In this document: positions 18,640 through 25,509 of the stretch, one piece after another
Position numbering within the stretch: position 1 is the stretch's first letter
Layout: each line of letters begins with the position of its first letter
NCBI RefSeq assembly: GCF_900115095.1
Contig: NZ_FOVH01000008.1
Location: 186,001-250,000 of the forward strand
Length of the DNA: 64,000 nt
Reading direction: 5' to 3'
Source: Actinomadura madurae
GTDB lineage: Bacteria > Actinomycetota > Actinomycetes > Streptosporangiales > Streptosporangiaceae
The notes under the pieces: generated by a model
Databases searched by the model: none
Seen by the model: the letters and a program-made list of their open reading frames with translations, nothing else
What the model was told of the DNA's origin: nothing
Made by a program: the position numbers and the translations under genes

Positions 18640-19074
18640 GTCGCTTTCAAGATCTGCTCGGTGATGACTGGCCTGCCCCCATAATCACGGCGTTTGAATC
18701 CCACCCATCCCGTCAACGGATGGTCGCCTCATACCCGCCCCACCACACCTGGGACTGCGAGCGTTCCGCCCGGCACGGCCCCGGTGTGCGTTAACGCCCT
18801 GCGCCTCATCCGGCTGTCCAACTCCCACTGCCCCTCAGCGTCAAGATTCACTCGGGTGCGGTCGTGTTCGCGTGTCCCTGCATACCGCCTCGGCCAGCGG
18901 ATGCTTGTCCTGGCAAGCGAGTTGCCGCAGCGCGTGGACGTGTGCACCTTGGTCAGCGCCATCGCACACAGCGGATGCCTCACCTCGGTCTGGATCCCGG
19001 CCATGAACGGGGAGCCGGTTAGACGTGGGCCCTCCGCCAGGCAGCAGGCTAGGAAACGCGGTTGGCTGACAGCC
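18640..19074. other. Non-coding stretch without a supported gene
   Basis: About 430 bp between the DUF397 terminator and the 3' end of the XRE/TPR gene. Open frames on both strands exist but lack ribosome sites, family motifs or consistent third-position GC. Nothing beyond possible 3' regulatory sequence is seen; decayed coding DNA is possible. Confidence 0.4.
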
Positions 19075-20403
19075 TTACCGTGCCCTGGTGTCCGGCCGCA
19101 CGATCGCGGCCAGTTCGCGGGCGCCGTGTACCCGCGGATGCCGTTGCACCATCTGCACCGCCATCCGGCGGATGGCGGGTCGTCCCGCCATTTCCGCCGG
19201 TGCTTGGGCGTGCGCGGCCAGCAGCCGCTGAGTCGCCTGTTCCGGGCGACCGCGTAGCCATTCCGCGCGGGCCATGTCGGTGTGCAGCCGGGCTCTGCGC
19301 TCGGGGGTCGGGAACATTCCCGGGCGCAGGTCCCGGCCCGCCGCAAGAGCCTCACCCGCGTCACCGAGCGCCCAGCGCACCCCGACCTTGTAGAGGGAGA
19401 CCTGCGCACGGTCGATGGGGAAACGGGCCGACAGCGCCCATCCAGGGGGCTGCTGCTCAGGGAGGCGGATCACGGCCTGCCAGGCGTCCTCGATCATCTC
19501 AAGCGCTCGGTCGCGGTCGTCGGCGAGCGCCGCGTTGTAGGCGGACGTCGCCAGCATCTGCGCGTACGTTCGGGCCTGCGCAGGGTCGGCGAGTCCGGCA
19601 CGGGCGACCCGCGCGGCCGCCTGCAGGGTGAGTTGCTCGGCGAGCTGGTGCTGCCCTTCGTGCCGCAGCACGATTCCCCGGGTGCGTGCGGCCGCGGCCA
19701 TCGCGACCGGGTCCTCGGATCGGTCGGCGTGCAGCGCGGCCCAGTCCGCCGCGGTGTGGGCCTGCCGGTTCGCGCCGACCTTGTTGAGCGCTTCGGCCGC
19801 CAGGTCGTAGCAGGCGCCGGCGAGAACGAACCCGGCGGAGTCCTGCGTCTCGCCTGCGGCGTGACCTGCGGTCGCGAGGAGCTCGGGCAGCTCGGACAGC
19901 AGCCGGTTCAGCTCACCGGCGTGCCACAACCGCCGGGCCTGCATCAGTTGCCGCATGATCTGCTGCCGGTTCAACGGCAGCGCGGGCGGGGACGCCGCCG
20001 CCAGCACCTTGTCCATCGGGACCAAGGCCGACAGCGGAACGGCCAGTCCGGCGGCGACGAATGAGCGACGGCGCATGGGGTCCTCCAGTGCCGCAGTGGC
20101 CACATTAGTGACCACCGTAACCGCAGAAGCCTCTGCAAGCCCGAGAAGCTCGGCTAACACGCTGGGTGGAATCTCCAGCGCGCCGACGATCAGCCGTAAC
20201 TTCGCCATATCGGTGATGGCGGTACGGCTGGTCTCCAATCGCGACACCGTCGACCGGGAGAACCCGGCGGCCTTCCCCAGCTCCTGCTGGCTCCAGCCGC
20301 GACGCTCGCGCGCCAGCCGGATCAAAGCGCCGAGATCGTGGGCATCGATCAGCGCCCGCACCATGGCCGAGCGCCAGAACCGGTCTGATTTGACGGGCAC
20401 CAT
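19075..20403 (-). CDS. XRE-family regulator with C-terminal TPR-like region
   Basis: A 442-residue protein. The HTH spans about residues 27-80 (ALIRLARERRGWSQQELGKAAGFSRSTVSRLETSRTAITD), followed by a hydrophobic linker and a long helical repeat region with Ala-rich paired helices, as in SARP-associated or NsdA-like actinobacterial XRE proteins. ATG at 20403 is preceded by GGGGAG; a GTG directly before it (20406) is an equal choice. It diverges from a DUF397 gene. Proteins of this plan often act as pleiotropic repressors of differentiation or antibiotic synthesis (family knowledge); the target here is unknown. Confidence 0.85.
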   Translation of the reverse strand: MVPVKSDRFWRSAMVRALIDAHDLGALIRLARERRGWSQQELGKAAGFSRSTVSRLETSRTAITDMAKLRLIVGALEIPPSVLAELLGLAEASAVTVVTNVATAALEDPMRRRSFVAAGLAVPLSALVPMDKVLAAASPPALPLNRQQIMRQLMQARRLWHAGELNRLLSELPELLATAGHAAGETQDSAGFVLAGACYDLAAEALNKVGANRQAHTAADWAALHADRSEDPVAMAAAARTRGIVLRHEGQHQLAEQLTLQAAARVARAGLADPAQARTYAQMLATSAYNAALADDRDRALEMIEDAWQAVIRLPEQQPPGWALSARFPIDRAQVSLYKVGVRWALGDAGEALAAGRDLRPGMFPTPERRARLHTDMARAEWLRGRPEQATQRLLAAHAQAPAEMAGRPAIRRMAVQMVQRHPRVHGARELAAIVRPDTRAR

Positions 20404-20470
20404 CACAGGCTCCCCGGGGACACGCCTCGCTCGGCACGGTACGTGACCACGCTTGAGCTGCCCAGAGGAA

Positions 20471-20487
20471 TGTGCACCATCTGCACA
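20471..20487. promoter_or_regulatory. Candidate operator in the XRE/DUF397 divergent region
   Basis: TGTGCA-ccatc-TGCACA is a perfect 6-bp inverted repeat with a 5-bp centre, 68 bp upstream of the XRE/TPR start. Its location fits autoregulation, but no bound protein can be shown. Confidence 0.45.
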
Positions 20488-20655
20488 CTTGCGCGGCCTG
20501 CGCACGTCGGCCGCCCAGCCGTGCCGACCGGCGATCCAATGGCCCTGAACCACTCTCCGCCGCCGTTCCGGCGGTCTACCGACCCGGTCACGCGGACGAC
20601 GGTGCGGCAGTGGGTCCTCCTCACGCGCGTACAAGAAAGGCAGGTTCTGATCCCC

Positions 20656-20907
20656 ATGTCCACCCTGGACCCAGCAGGCCGACTCGGCAGAACTGAACGC
20701 CCTGCTCCTCTAACGGCCTGGCGTAAGAGCCGCCGGTCCATGAGCGGCAACGATTGCGTCGAAGTGGCCGTCCTGGACCCGGCCGGCCACACCATCGGGA
20801 TCCGCGACAGCAAGAACGCCACGGGGCCCATCATCGCCGTCCCCCTTCCGCACTGGCATGCCCTGCTCGGCTACATCAGACAGGGCAACGACGACCTCAC
20901 CGTCTAG
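20656..20907 (+). CDS. DUF397 protein
   Basis: An 83-residue DUF397 protein with AWRKSRRSMSGNDCVEVAV and GIRDSKNATGPIIAVP landmarks. ATG at 20656 is chosen to give a normal family length. It is placed divergently from the XRE/TPR regulator rather than downstream of a DUF5753 gene as is usual; the pair may still work together. The C-terminus (WHALLGYIRQGNDDLTV) is typical. Confidence 0.84.
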   Translation: MSTLDPAGRLGRTERPAPLTAWRKSRRSMSGNDCVEVAVLDPAGHTIGIRDSKNATGPIIAVPLPHWHALLGYIRQGNDDLTV

Positions 20908-20915
20908 GGGGTCAC

Positions 20916-20943
20916 GTTCCAGTCGTGATGCACCGCCTGGAAC
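20916..20943 (+). terminator. Probable hairpin after DUF397
   Basis: GTTCCAG and CTGGAAC arms (7 bp, perfect) around a 14-nt loop, 8 bp after the DUF397 stop. Weak by stem length alone. Confidence 0.45.
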
Positions 20944-21025
20944 GGGCCCCATCGGGACGGACCGGAATGACCATGCCGCTCTGTCCATTAGCGGAGACGG
21001 CGGAGCTTCGGGGCACCATGGGTTC

Positions 21026-21439
21026 ATGACGGCTCGGACAAGGATCGTTGCAGGGCTGGCCACCGGTTTATGCGGCCTGGTCACGGTGGGCTTGGTCGTC
21101 CTGGTCGTCGCGGTGGACCTGGATACCGCCGACAAGACCGCGAGCGTCGTCGGGGCGCTCGCCGGGCTGGCAGGGACGGCCGTGTCCGTCTACGTGCTGT
21201 CCCGGACGCCCGAGGACGGCTCCTCCGTCGAGGCGTCGGGAGCACGGTCGGTCGCGGCGGGCGGCGGCATCGGACGCGCCGTCACCGGTGACCGCGTCCA
21301 AACCGGCCCCGCCCCGGCACCGCGGGCGAGCCCGGGATCCGCAGGACCAGCGGGTCCCGTCCGGGCGAGCGGTGACGGCAGCGTCGCGGCGGGCGGCGAC
21401 ATCCACGAGGCCGTCACCGGCGACGAGACCCGGCCATGA
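21026..21439 (+). CDS. Two-TM protein with duplicated Gly-rich motif, STAND partner
   Basis: A 137-residue protein with two predicted membrane helices (about residues 7-30 and 40-58) and a disordered tail. The tail carries two copies of a motif: ARSVAAGGGIGRAVTGD (about 73-89) and GSVAAGGDIHEAVTGD (118-133). The STAND ATPase that follows has the same motif near its N-terminus (GKSVAAGGDIGVAVTGD), and the two genes overlap by 4 bp. A membrane-anchored partner or effector recruited by, or recruiting, the STAND protein is inferred. No enzymatic domain is visible. ATG at 21026 begins just before the first membrane helix. Confidence 0.72.
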   Translation: MTARTRIVAGLATGLCGLVTVGLVVLVVAVDLDTADKTASVVGALAGLAGTAVSVYVLSRTPEDGSSVEASGARSVAAGGGIGRAVTGDRVQTGPAPAPRASPGSAGPAGPVRASGDGSVAAGGDIHEAVTGDETRP

Positions 21440-23832
21440 CCCGCGGGCGCGGCCGACGACGGCAGGGCACCGGCGCCGACCCGGGAGTCCAGGCCATCGG
21501 CGGCAAGTCCGTAGCGGCCGGCGGGGACATCGGCGTGGCGGTCACCGGTGACAACAGCGGAGTGACCGTCCAGCTGCCCGCGCCCGAACCAGCCGTCCCC
21601 CGGCAGCTCCCGCCGGCGCCCGCCGACTTCACCGGCCGCGGAGCCGAGCTGCGCGACCTGCTGGCGCAGTGCTCCGACGAGACGGCGAACCGTCCACCCG
21701 TGGTGATCTCCGGGCTGGCGGGGGTCGGCAAGTCGGCGCTCGCGCTGCGTCTCGCGCACGACCTCGCCGCCCGTTTTCCGGACGGGCAGCTCAACGGCGC
21801 GATGCGTGCTCAGGACGGAGCCCTCACGTCGGAACTGGTGCTCCCCGGGTTCCTGCGCGCGCTGGGCAAGTCCCCGGGCGACGTCCCGGCGGACCCGGCC
21901 GAGCAGGCGGCGTCGTTCCGCTCCCTCCTGGCCGGTCGCCGGGTCCTGGTGATCCTGGACGACGTCACCTCCGAAAGCCAGGTACGACCGCTGCTGCCGG
22001 GCGGAACGTCCAGCCTGGTCATCGTCACCAGCCGGAACCCGCTGCCCGCGCTGGCCGGGGCCGCCGTCTGCCACCTCGGGCTCCTCGACCCGGAGGAGAG
22101 CCTCGAACTGCTCGGCGCGATCGGCGGGACCGCCCGGGTGGCCGCGGATCCGGCGGCGGCCCAGCGGATCGTGGAGGCGTGCGGGCGGCTGCCGCTGGCG
22201 ATGCGCATCGCCGCCGCGCAGCTGCGGGCCCGCACCGACTGGACGCCCGGCCACCTCGCCGAGCGGCTCTCGGACGTCCGCAGCCGGCTGAGCAGGCTGC
22301 GGATCCACGACCTGGACGTCCGCACCTCCTTCGAGCTGTCCTACCGGGACCTGCCCGCCGACGCCGCCCGGCTGTTCCGCCAGCTGGCGGCGACTCCCGG
22401 CCCGACGTTCGGGACGGACCTGGCCGCCGCGCTGATGGGCATATCCGCGGCCGACGCCGACGATCTCCTCGGCCGGCTCCTGCTGGACCGGCTCATCGAG
22501 TCCGCCGACGAGCCCGGCCGCTACCGCACGCACGACCTGATGCGGCTCCTGGCCATCGAACTGGCCCCCAAGCACGGCGACGACGACCCGGCGCTGGAGG
22601 CGATGTTCACCTGGCATCGGGACAAGATGAACATGGTGCTGCGAAGCCTGTTCCCCGGCGCCGTAGCCGGGATGTCCGGCGCTCCCTCCTCGCCGCCGCC
22701 GCTGCCGGCGGAGTCCCGGGCCTGGCTGGACGCCGAAGAGGACGCCCTCATCGGCCTGCTCGGCTACAGCGACCATCGCGGTTTCGACCCCTACACGGTA
22801 TCGATGGCCTACGCGGTCACCGTCATCGCCGAGTCCCGCGCCATGTGGGCCGTCTGGGAGAAGGCGTGCGAGTTCGGCCTGGCGGCGGCCCGGCGCCTGG
22901 ACGACCGCAACGACCAGGCTCTGCTGCTGGAACGGCTCGGCGACTACCGCGTCTTCAGGGAGTCCGACGGAGACGCGGCGACCGCGGCCTTCACCCAGGC
23001 CGCGGAACTCGTGGATGCCGCCGAGGCGCCGGGCCTGGCCTGCAACATCCACTACCGGCTCGCCCAGATGTACCGGCTGAGCGGCCGTCCGGACGACGCC
23101 GAACGGGAGATCGCGGCTGCCCAGGCCATCGGCGCCGCCATGGACGACCCGATCGCCGGGCAGGTCGCCGACCAGTTCCACGCTGAGGCGCTGGTGGATC
23201 GTGGCCGGTACAGAGAGGCGATCGACCTGCTCTCCCCCATGACCACGGTGTGGGAGAACCTTCCGTCGCTCCAGGAGGTGCCGCTGCTCACACTGCTCGC
23301 CAAGGCTCTGACCGGCGCCGGCCGCCACGCCGACGCGGCCGAGCGGCTCGAACGCTGCCGGACGCTGTGCCGGAACGACGAGGTACGCGCCCACGCCCCC
23401 AGAACGCTGCTGATGCTCGGCCAGGCATACCGTGCCCTCGACCGCGACGCCGATGCCCAGGACGCCTGGGAGGAAGGACTTCTCCTGTTCGAGAAGACCC
23501 AGCACGTCTTCAACCCCGGCATGGCCGGACGCCTCGCGTACGAGCTGGCCGACCTCTGCTCCCGGCGGGAGGAGCACGCCGCAGCCGACGAGTACTTCGC
23601 GCTGGCAGCGGAATGCTTCGGCCACGCGGACCAGCCGTTCAACCGGTCCGGTGCCCTCGACCGCCAGGCCCGGGAGAAACTCGCCCTGGACGACCCCGAA
23701 GCCGCCACCGCCATCTGGCGGACCGCCCTCGCCGGGCTCCACGACACCGGCGACGAAGCCCACGCCGAGGAGAGCCGCCGGTTGATCAAGATCGAACTCG
23801 CGGCGGTGGCCAGGAACCGCAGGCGCCGCTGA
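21436..23832 (+). CDS. STAND ATPase, NB-ARC plus TPR
   Basis: A 798-residue NLR-like protein. In order: a Gly-rich motif SVAAGGDIGVAVTGD (residues 25-39); FTGRGAELRDLL marking the start of the NB-ARC module; Walker A GLAGVGKS (93-100); Walker B LVILDDV (171-177); an SLVIVTSRNPLP sensor-like segment; a GRLPLAMRIAAAQLR (GLPL-type) motif; a winged-helix region (SFELSYRDLPADAARLFRQLA); and from about residue 470 a TPR array for ligand sensing. No N-terminal effector domain is present, so the effector is probably the coupled 2-TM protein. Such proteins act as regulators (AfsR-like) or as anti-phage Avs-type sensors; neither can be chosen from sequence, though the setting in a decayed defence island favours the latter. 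Confidence 0.85.
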   Translation: MTRGRGRRRQGTGADPGVQAIGGKSVAAGGDIGVAVTGDNSGVTVQLPAPEPAVPRQLPPAPADFTGRGAELRDLLAQCSDETANRPPVVISGLAGVGKSALALRLAHDLAARFPDGQLNGAMRAQDGALTSELVLPGFLRALGKSPGDVPADPAEQAASFRSLLAGRRVLVILDDVTSESQVRPLLPGGTSSLVIVTSRNPLPALAGAAVCHLGLLDPEESLELLGAIGGTARVAADPAAAQRIVEACGRLPLAMRIAAAQLRARTDWTPGHLAERLSDVRSRLSRLRIHDLDVRTSFELSYRDLPADAARLFRQLAATPGPTFGTDLAAALMGISAADADDLLGRLLLDRLIESADEPGRYRTHDLMRLLAIELAPKHGDDDPALEAMFTWHRDKMNMVLRSLFPGAVAGMSGAPSSPPPLPAESRAWLDAEEDALIGLLGYSDHRGFDPYTVSMAYAVTVIAESRAMWAVWEKACEFGLAAARRLDDRNDQALLLERLGDYRVFRESDGDAATAAFTQAAELVDAAEAPGLACNIHYRLAQMYRLSGRPDDAEREIAAAQAIGAAMDDPIAGQVADQFHAEALVDRGRYREAIDLLSPMTTVWENLPSLQEVPLLTLLAKALTGAGRHADAAERLERCRTLCRNDEVRAHAPRTLLMLGQAYRALDRDADAQDAWEEGLLLFEKTQHVFNPGMAGRLAYELADLCSRREEHAAADEYFALAAECFGHADQPFNRSGALDRQAREKLALDDPEAATAIWRTALAGLHDTGDEAHAEESRRLIKIELAAVARNRRRR

Positions 23833-23856
23833 ACACGCGCCCGAGGTTGAGGGCGG

Positions 23857-24435
23857 TTGAGCGGGTTGCTCCCGCTGCTGACACGGATGGCGGCGGAGTC
23901 GTGGGCCGCGCCGCCCCTGCTGTATCTGGCGCCGCTCAAGGCGTTGCTCAACAACCTTTTGCCGCGACTGGAGACGGAATCACTGGAATCCATGCTGGTC
24001 AGCACGAAGGTCGATCAGCGCCGCTGGTTCTCCGGGCTGCGGGCCGTGGTGGTGGACGAGGTTCACGCGTTCGCCGGCGACGACCGGGGCTGGCACCTGC
24101 TGGCCGTCCTGGAGCGGCTGGCGCGGCTCACCGGCCGCCCAGTCCAGCGCGTCGGCCTGTCCGCGACCGTCGGGAACCCGGACGCACTGCTGCGCTGGCT
24201 GCAAGGCTCGTCCCGCCGCCCCGGCCAGGTCATCGCGCCGGGCGTGAACCTGCCCGCCCGCCCGGACCCGCACCCGGTCTTCACGGACGGCCCCGGGCCC
24301 GCGCCGGATGGGGAGGTACAACTCGACCACGTCGGATCGGTCGCCAAGCGGCTCGCGGAGGCGACGCTTTCCGCACGGCTGGCCGACCTGCCTGGTGCCG
24401 AGATCGTCCTCGGCGAGCCCTGTCGCCTGCTCTGA
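23857..24435 (+). pseudogene. Remnant of a DEAD/DEAH (Lhr-like, possibly BrxHI) helicase
   Basis: About 190 codons with clear superfamily 2 helicase landmarks: PPLLYLAPLKALLNNLLPRLE (motif Ia), VVVDEVHAFAGDDRGWHL (DEVH, motif II) and VGLSATVGNP (motif III). Motif I (Walker A) is missing because the frame opens at a TTG without a ribosome site. Between LPRLET and ESLESMLVS the 35-40 residues that normally carry the WHGDV and TTP region appear deleted, and motifs IV-VI are absent. This is a gene fragment. Lhr-like helicases include BrxHI of BREX type 2, which would fit the PglX remnant 8 kb away, but this assignment is inference. Confidence 0.72.
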
Positions 24436-24441
24436 GCAATC

Positions 24442-25380
24442 TCAGGGGTCGAGGTGGTGGGTGTAGAGGGCGCCGGCTTGGAAGCGGGTGCGGGCGCCTA
24501 GGCGGTCGCAGAGGTCGCGGACGCGGCGCTGGACGGTGCGGGTGCTGATGGAGAGGCGGCGCGCTATGGCGTCGTCGGTGAGGCCCGCGGCGAGGAGGGT
24601 GAGGACGGCGTCGTCCGGGGCGTCCTCACCGGGGAGCGGGAGGGCGCCGCGCCACAGGGCCTCGAAGAGGGAGACCAGGGCGTCCAGCAGGGCCGAGGGG
24701 TGGACGATGAGGGAGCTGTCGACCGAGCTGGCGTGCTCGGAGGTCAGCGGGAGCATCGCGGTGCGGCCGTCGGCGATGGCCAGCTTGATCGGGACGGCGC
24801 CGAGGCGGGCCTGCTCGCCGGAGGCGACGGCGCGGCGGACGCGGTCGAGCGCTCCGGGCTCGCCGAACGCCTCGGGGCCGTAGATGCCGCGCACCCGGAT
24901 GCCGCGGCGCATCGTGCGTTCCTGCTCCTCGCTGGAGATCGTGACGTCGGTGGCGAACGGCGGGTGGACCAGGACGATCAGCTCCTCGCGGGCGCCCTGG
25001 AGGAGCTGCAGGTAGCGGCGGGCCACGGCGGCCCGGCCGCTGACGACCTCGACGAGCTCCTCCGGGTGCGGGGCGGCCTCGGCGAGGAGGGGGCCGATGG
25101 CGGCGCGGGTGCGGGCTATCTCCTCCTGGCGGCTCGCGACCAGGGCCTCCACGGCGACGTGGGGCGGGGTGGCCAGGAGGCGGAGCGGGCGGCCGGCCAG
25201 GCGGGTCACGAGCCCGAGCTCCTCCAGGCGCGGCAGGAGGCGGCGCACGGCGGCGGCCGACGTGCCGAGGCGCGCGGCGAGGCCGGCGAGGGTGGACGGG
25301 CCCTCGCGGAGCAGGCCGCGGTAGGCCGTCTCCTCGGCGGCGGTGACGCCGAGTCCCTCCAGCAACGGCGAATCGGACAC
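24442..25380 (-). CDS. TrmB-like/LuxR-HTH transcriptional regulator
   Basis: A 312-residue regulator with two DNA-binding modules: an N-terminal TrmB/MarR-like winged HTH (about residues 12-65, AEETAYRGLLREGPSTLAGLAARLG) and a C-terminal LuxR-type HTH (about 250-305, LLAAGLTDDAIARRLSISTRTVQRRV). The middle resembles a phospholipase-D-like or TrmB sensor domain (ELIVLVHPPFATDV, AIADGRTAMLPLT). GTG at 25380 is the start. It diverges from the secreted PA-domain protein over 129 bp holding two perfect palindromes. Similar regulators in actinobacteria often sit beside secreted subtilases and their relatives. Confidence 0.84.
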   Translation of the reverse strand: MSDSPLLEGLGVTAAEETAYRGLLREGPSTLAGLAARLGTSAAAVRRLLPRLEELGLVTRLAGRPLRLLATPPHVAVEALVASRQEEIARTRAAIGPLLAEAAPHPEELVEVVSGRAAVARRYLQLLQGAREELIVLVHPPFATDVTISSEEQERTMRRGIRVRGIYGPEAFGEPGALDRVRRAVASGEQARLGAVPIKLAIADGRTAMLPLTSEHASSVDSSLIVHPSALLDALVSLFEALWRGALPLPGEDAPDDAVLTLLAAGLTDDAIARRLSISTRTVQRRVRDLCDRLGARTRFQAGALYTHHLDP

Positions 25381-25419
25381 GTCCCAAATGTAGAGGTCTT
25401 CCGTCCGTTTGGCGGGTTC

Positions 25420-25431
25420 CCGCCATGGCGG
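25420..25431. promoter_or_regulatory. Palindrome A in the divergent region
   Basis: CCGCCATGGCGG, a perfect 12-bp palindrome 40 bp upstream of the regulator start. It could be an operator for the TrmB/LuxR-type protein, but GC-rich short palindromes also occur by chance. Confidence 0.4.
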
Positions 25432-25457
25432 AAGCCGCCATCCCCGCCCCTTGGATC

Positions 25458-25471
25458 TCGGTGATCACCGA
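25458..25471. promoter_or_regulatory. Palindrome B, candidate operator of the secreted protein
   Basis: TCGGTGATCACCGA is a perfect 14-bp palindrome 38 bp upstream of the secreted PA-domain gene start at 25510, a suitable place for promoter control. Confidence 0.5.
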
Positions 25472-25509
25472 AACGACAATCAAGATCCACTTTATGGGGA
25501 GGGATGGCC

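Noticed and set aside
18729..19409. Long open frames on both strands beside the XRE/TPR gene
   Set aside because: They overlap the clearly coding XRE/TPR frame or lack starts and motifs; such frames are common in DNA of this GC content.
16661..24435. Prophage or integrative element with attachment sites
   Set aside because: No integrase, excisionase, tRNA gene or direct repeats were found; the island looks like accreted and decayed defence genes.
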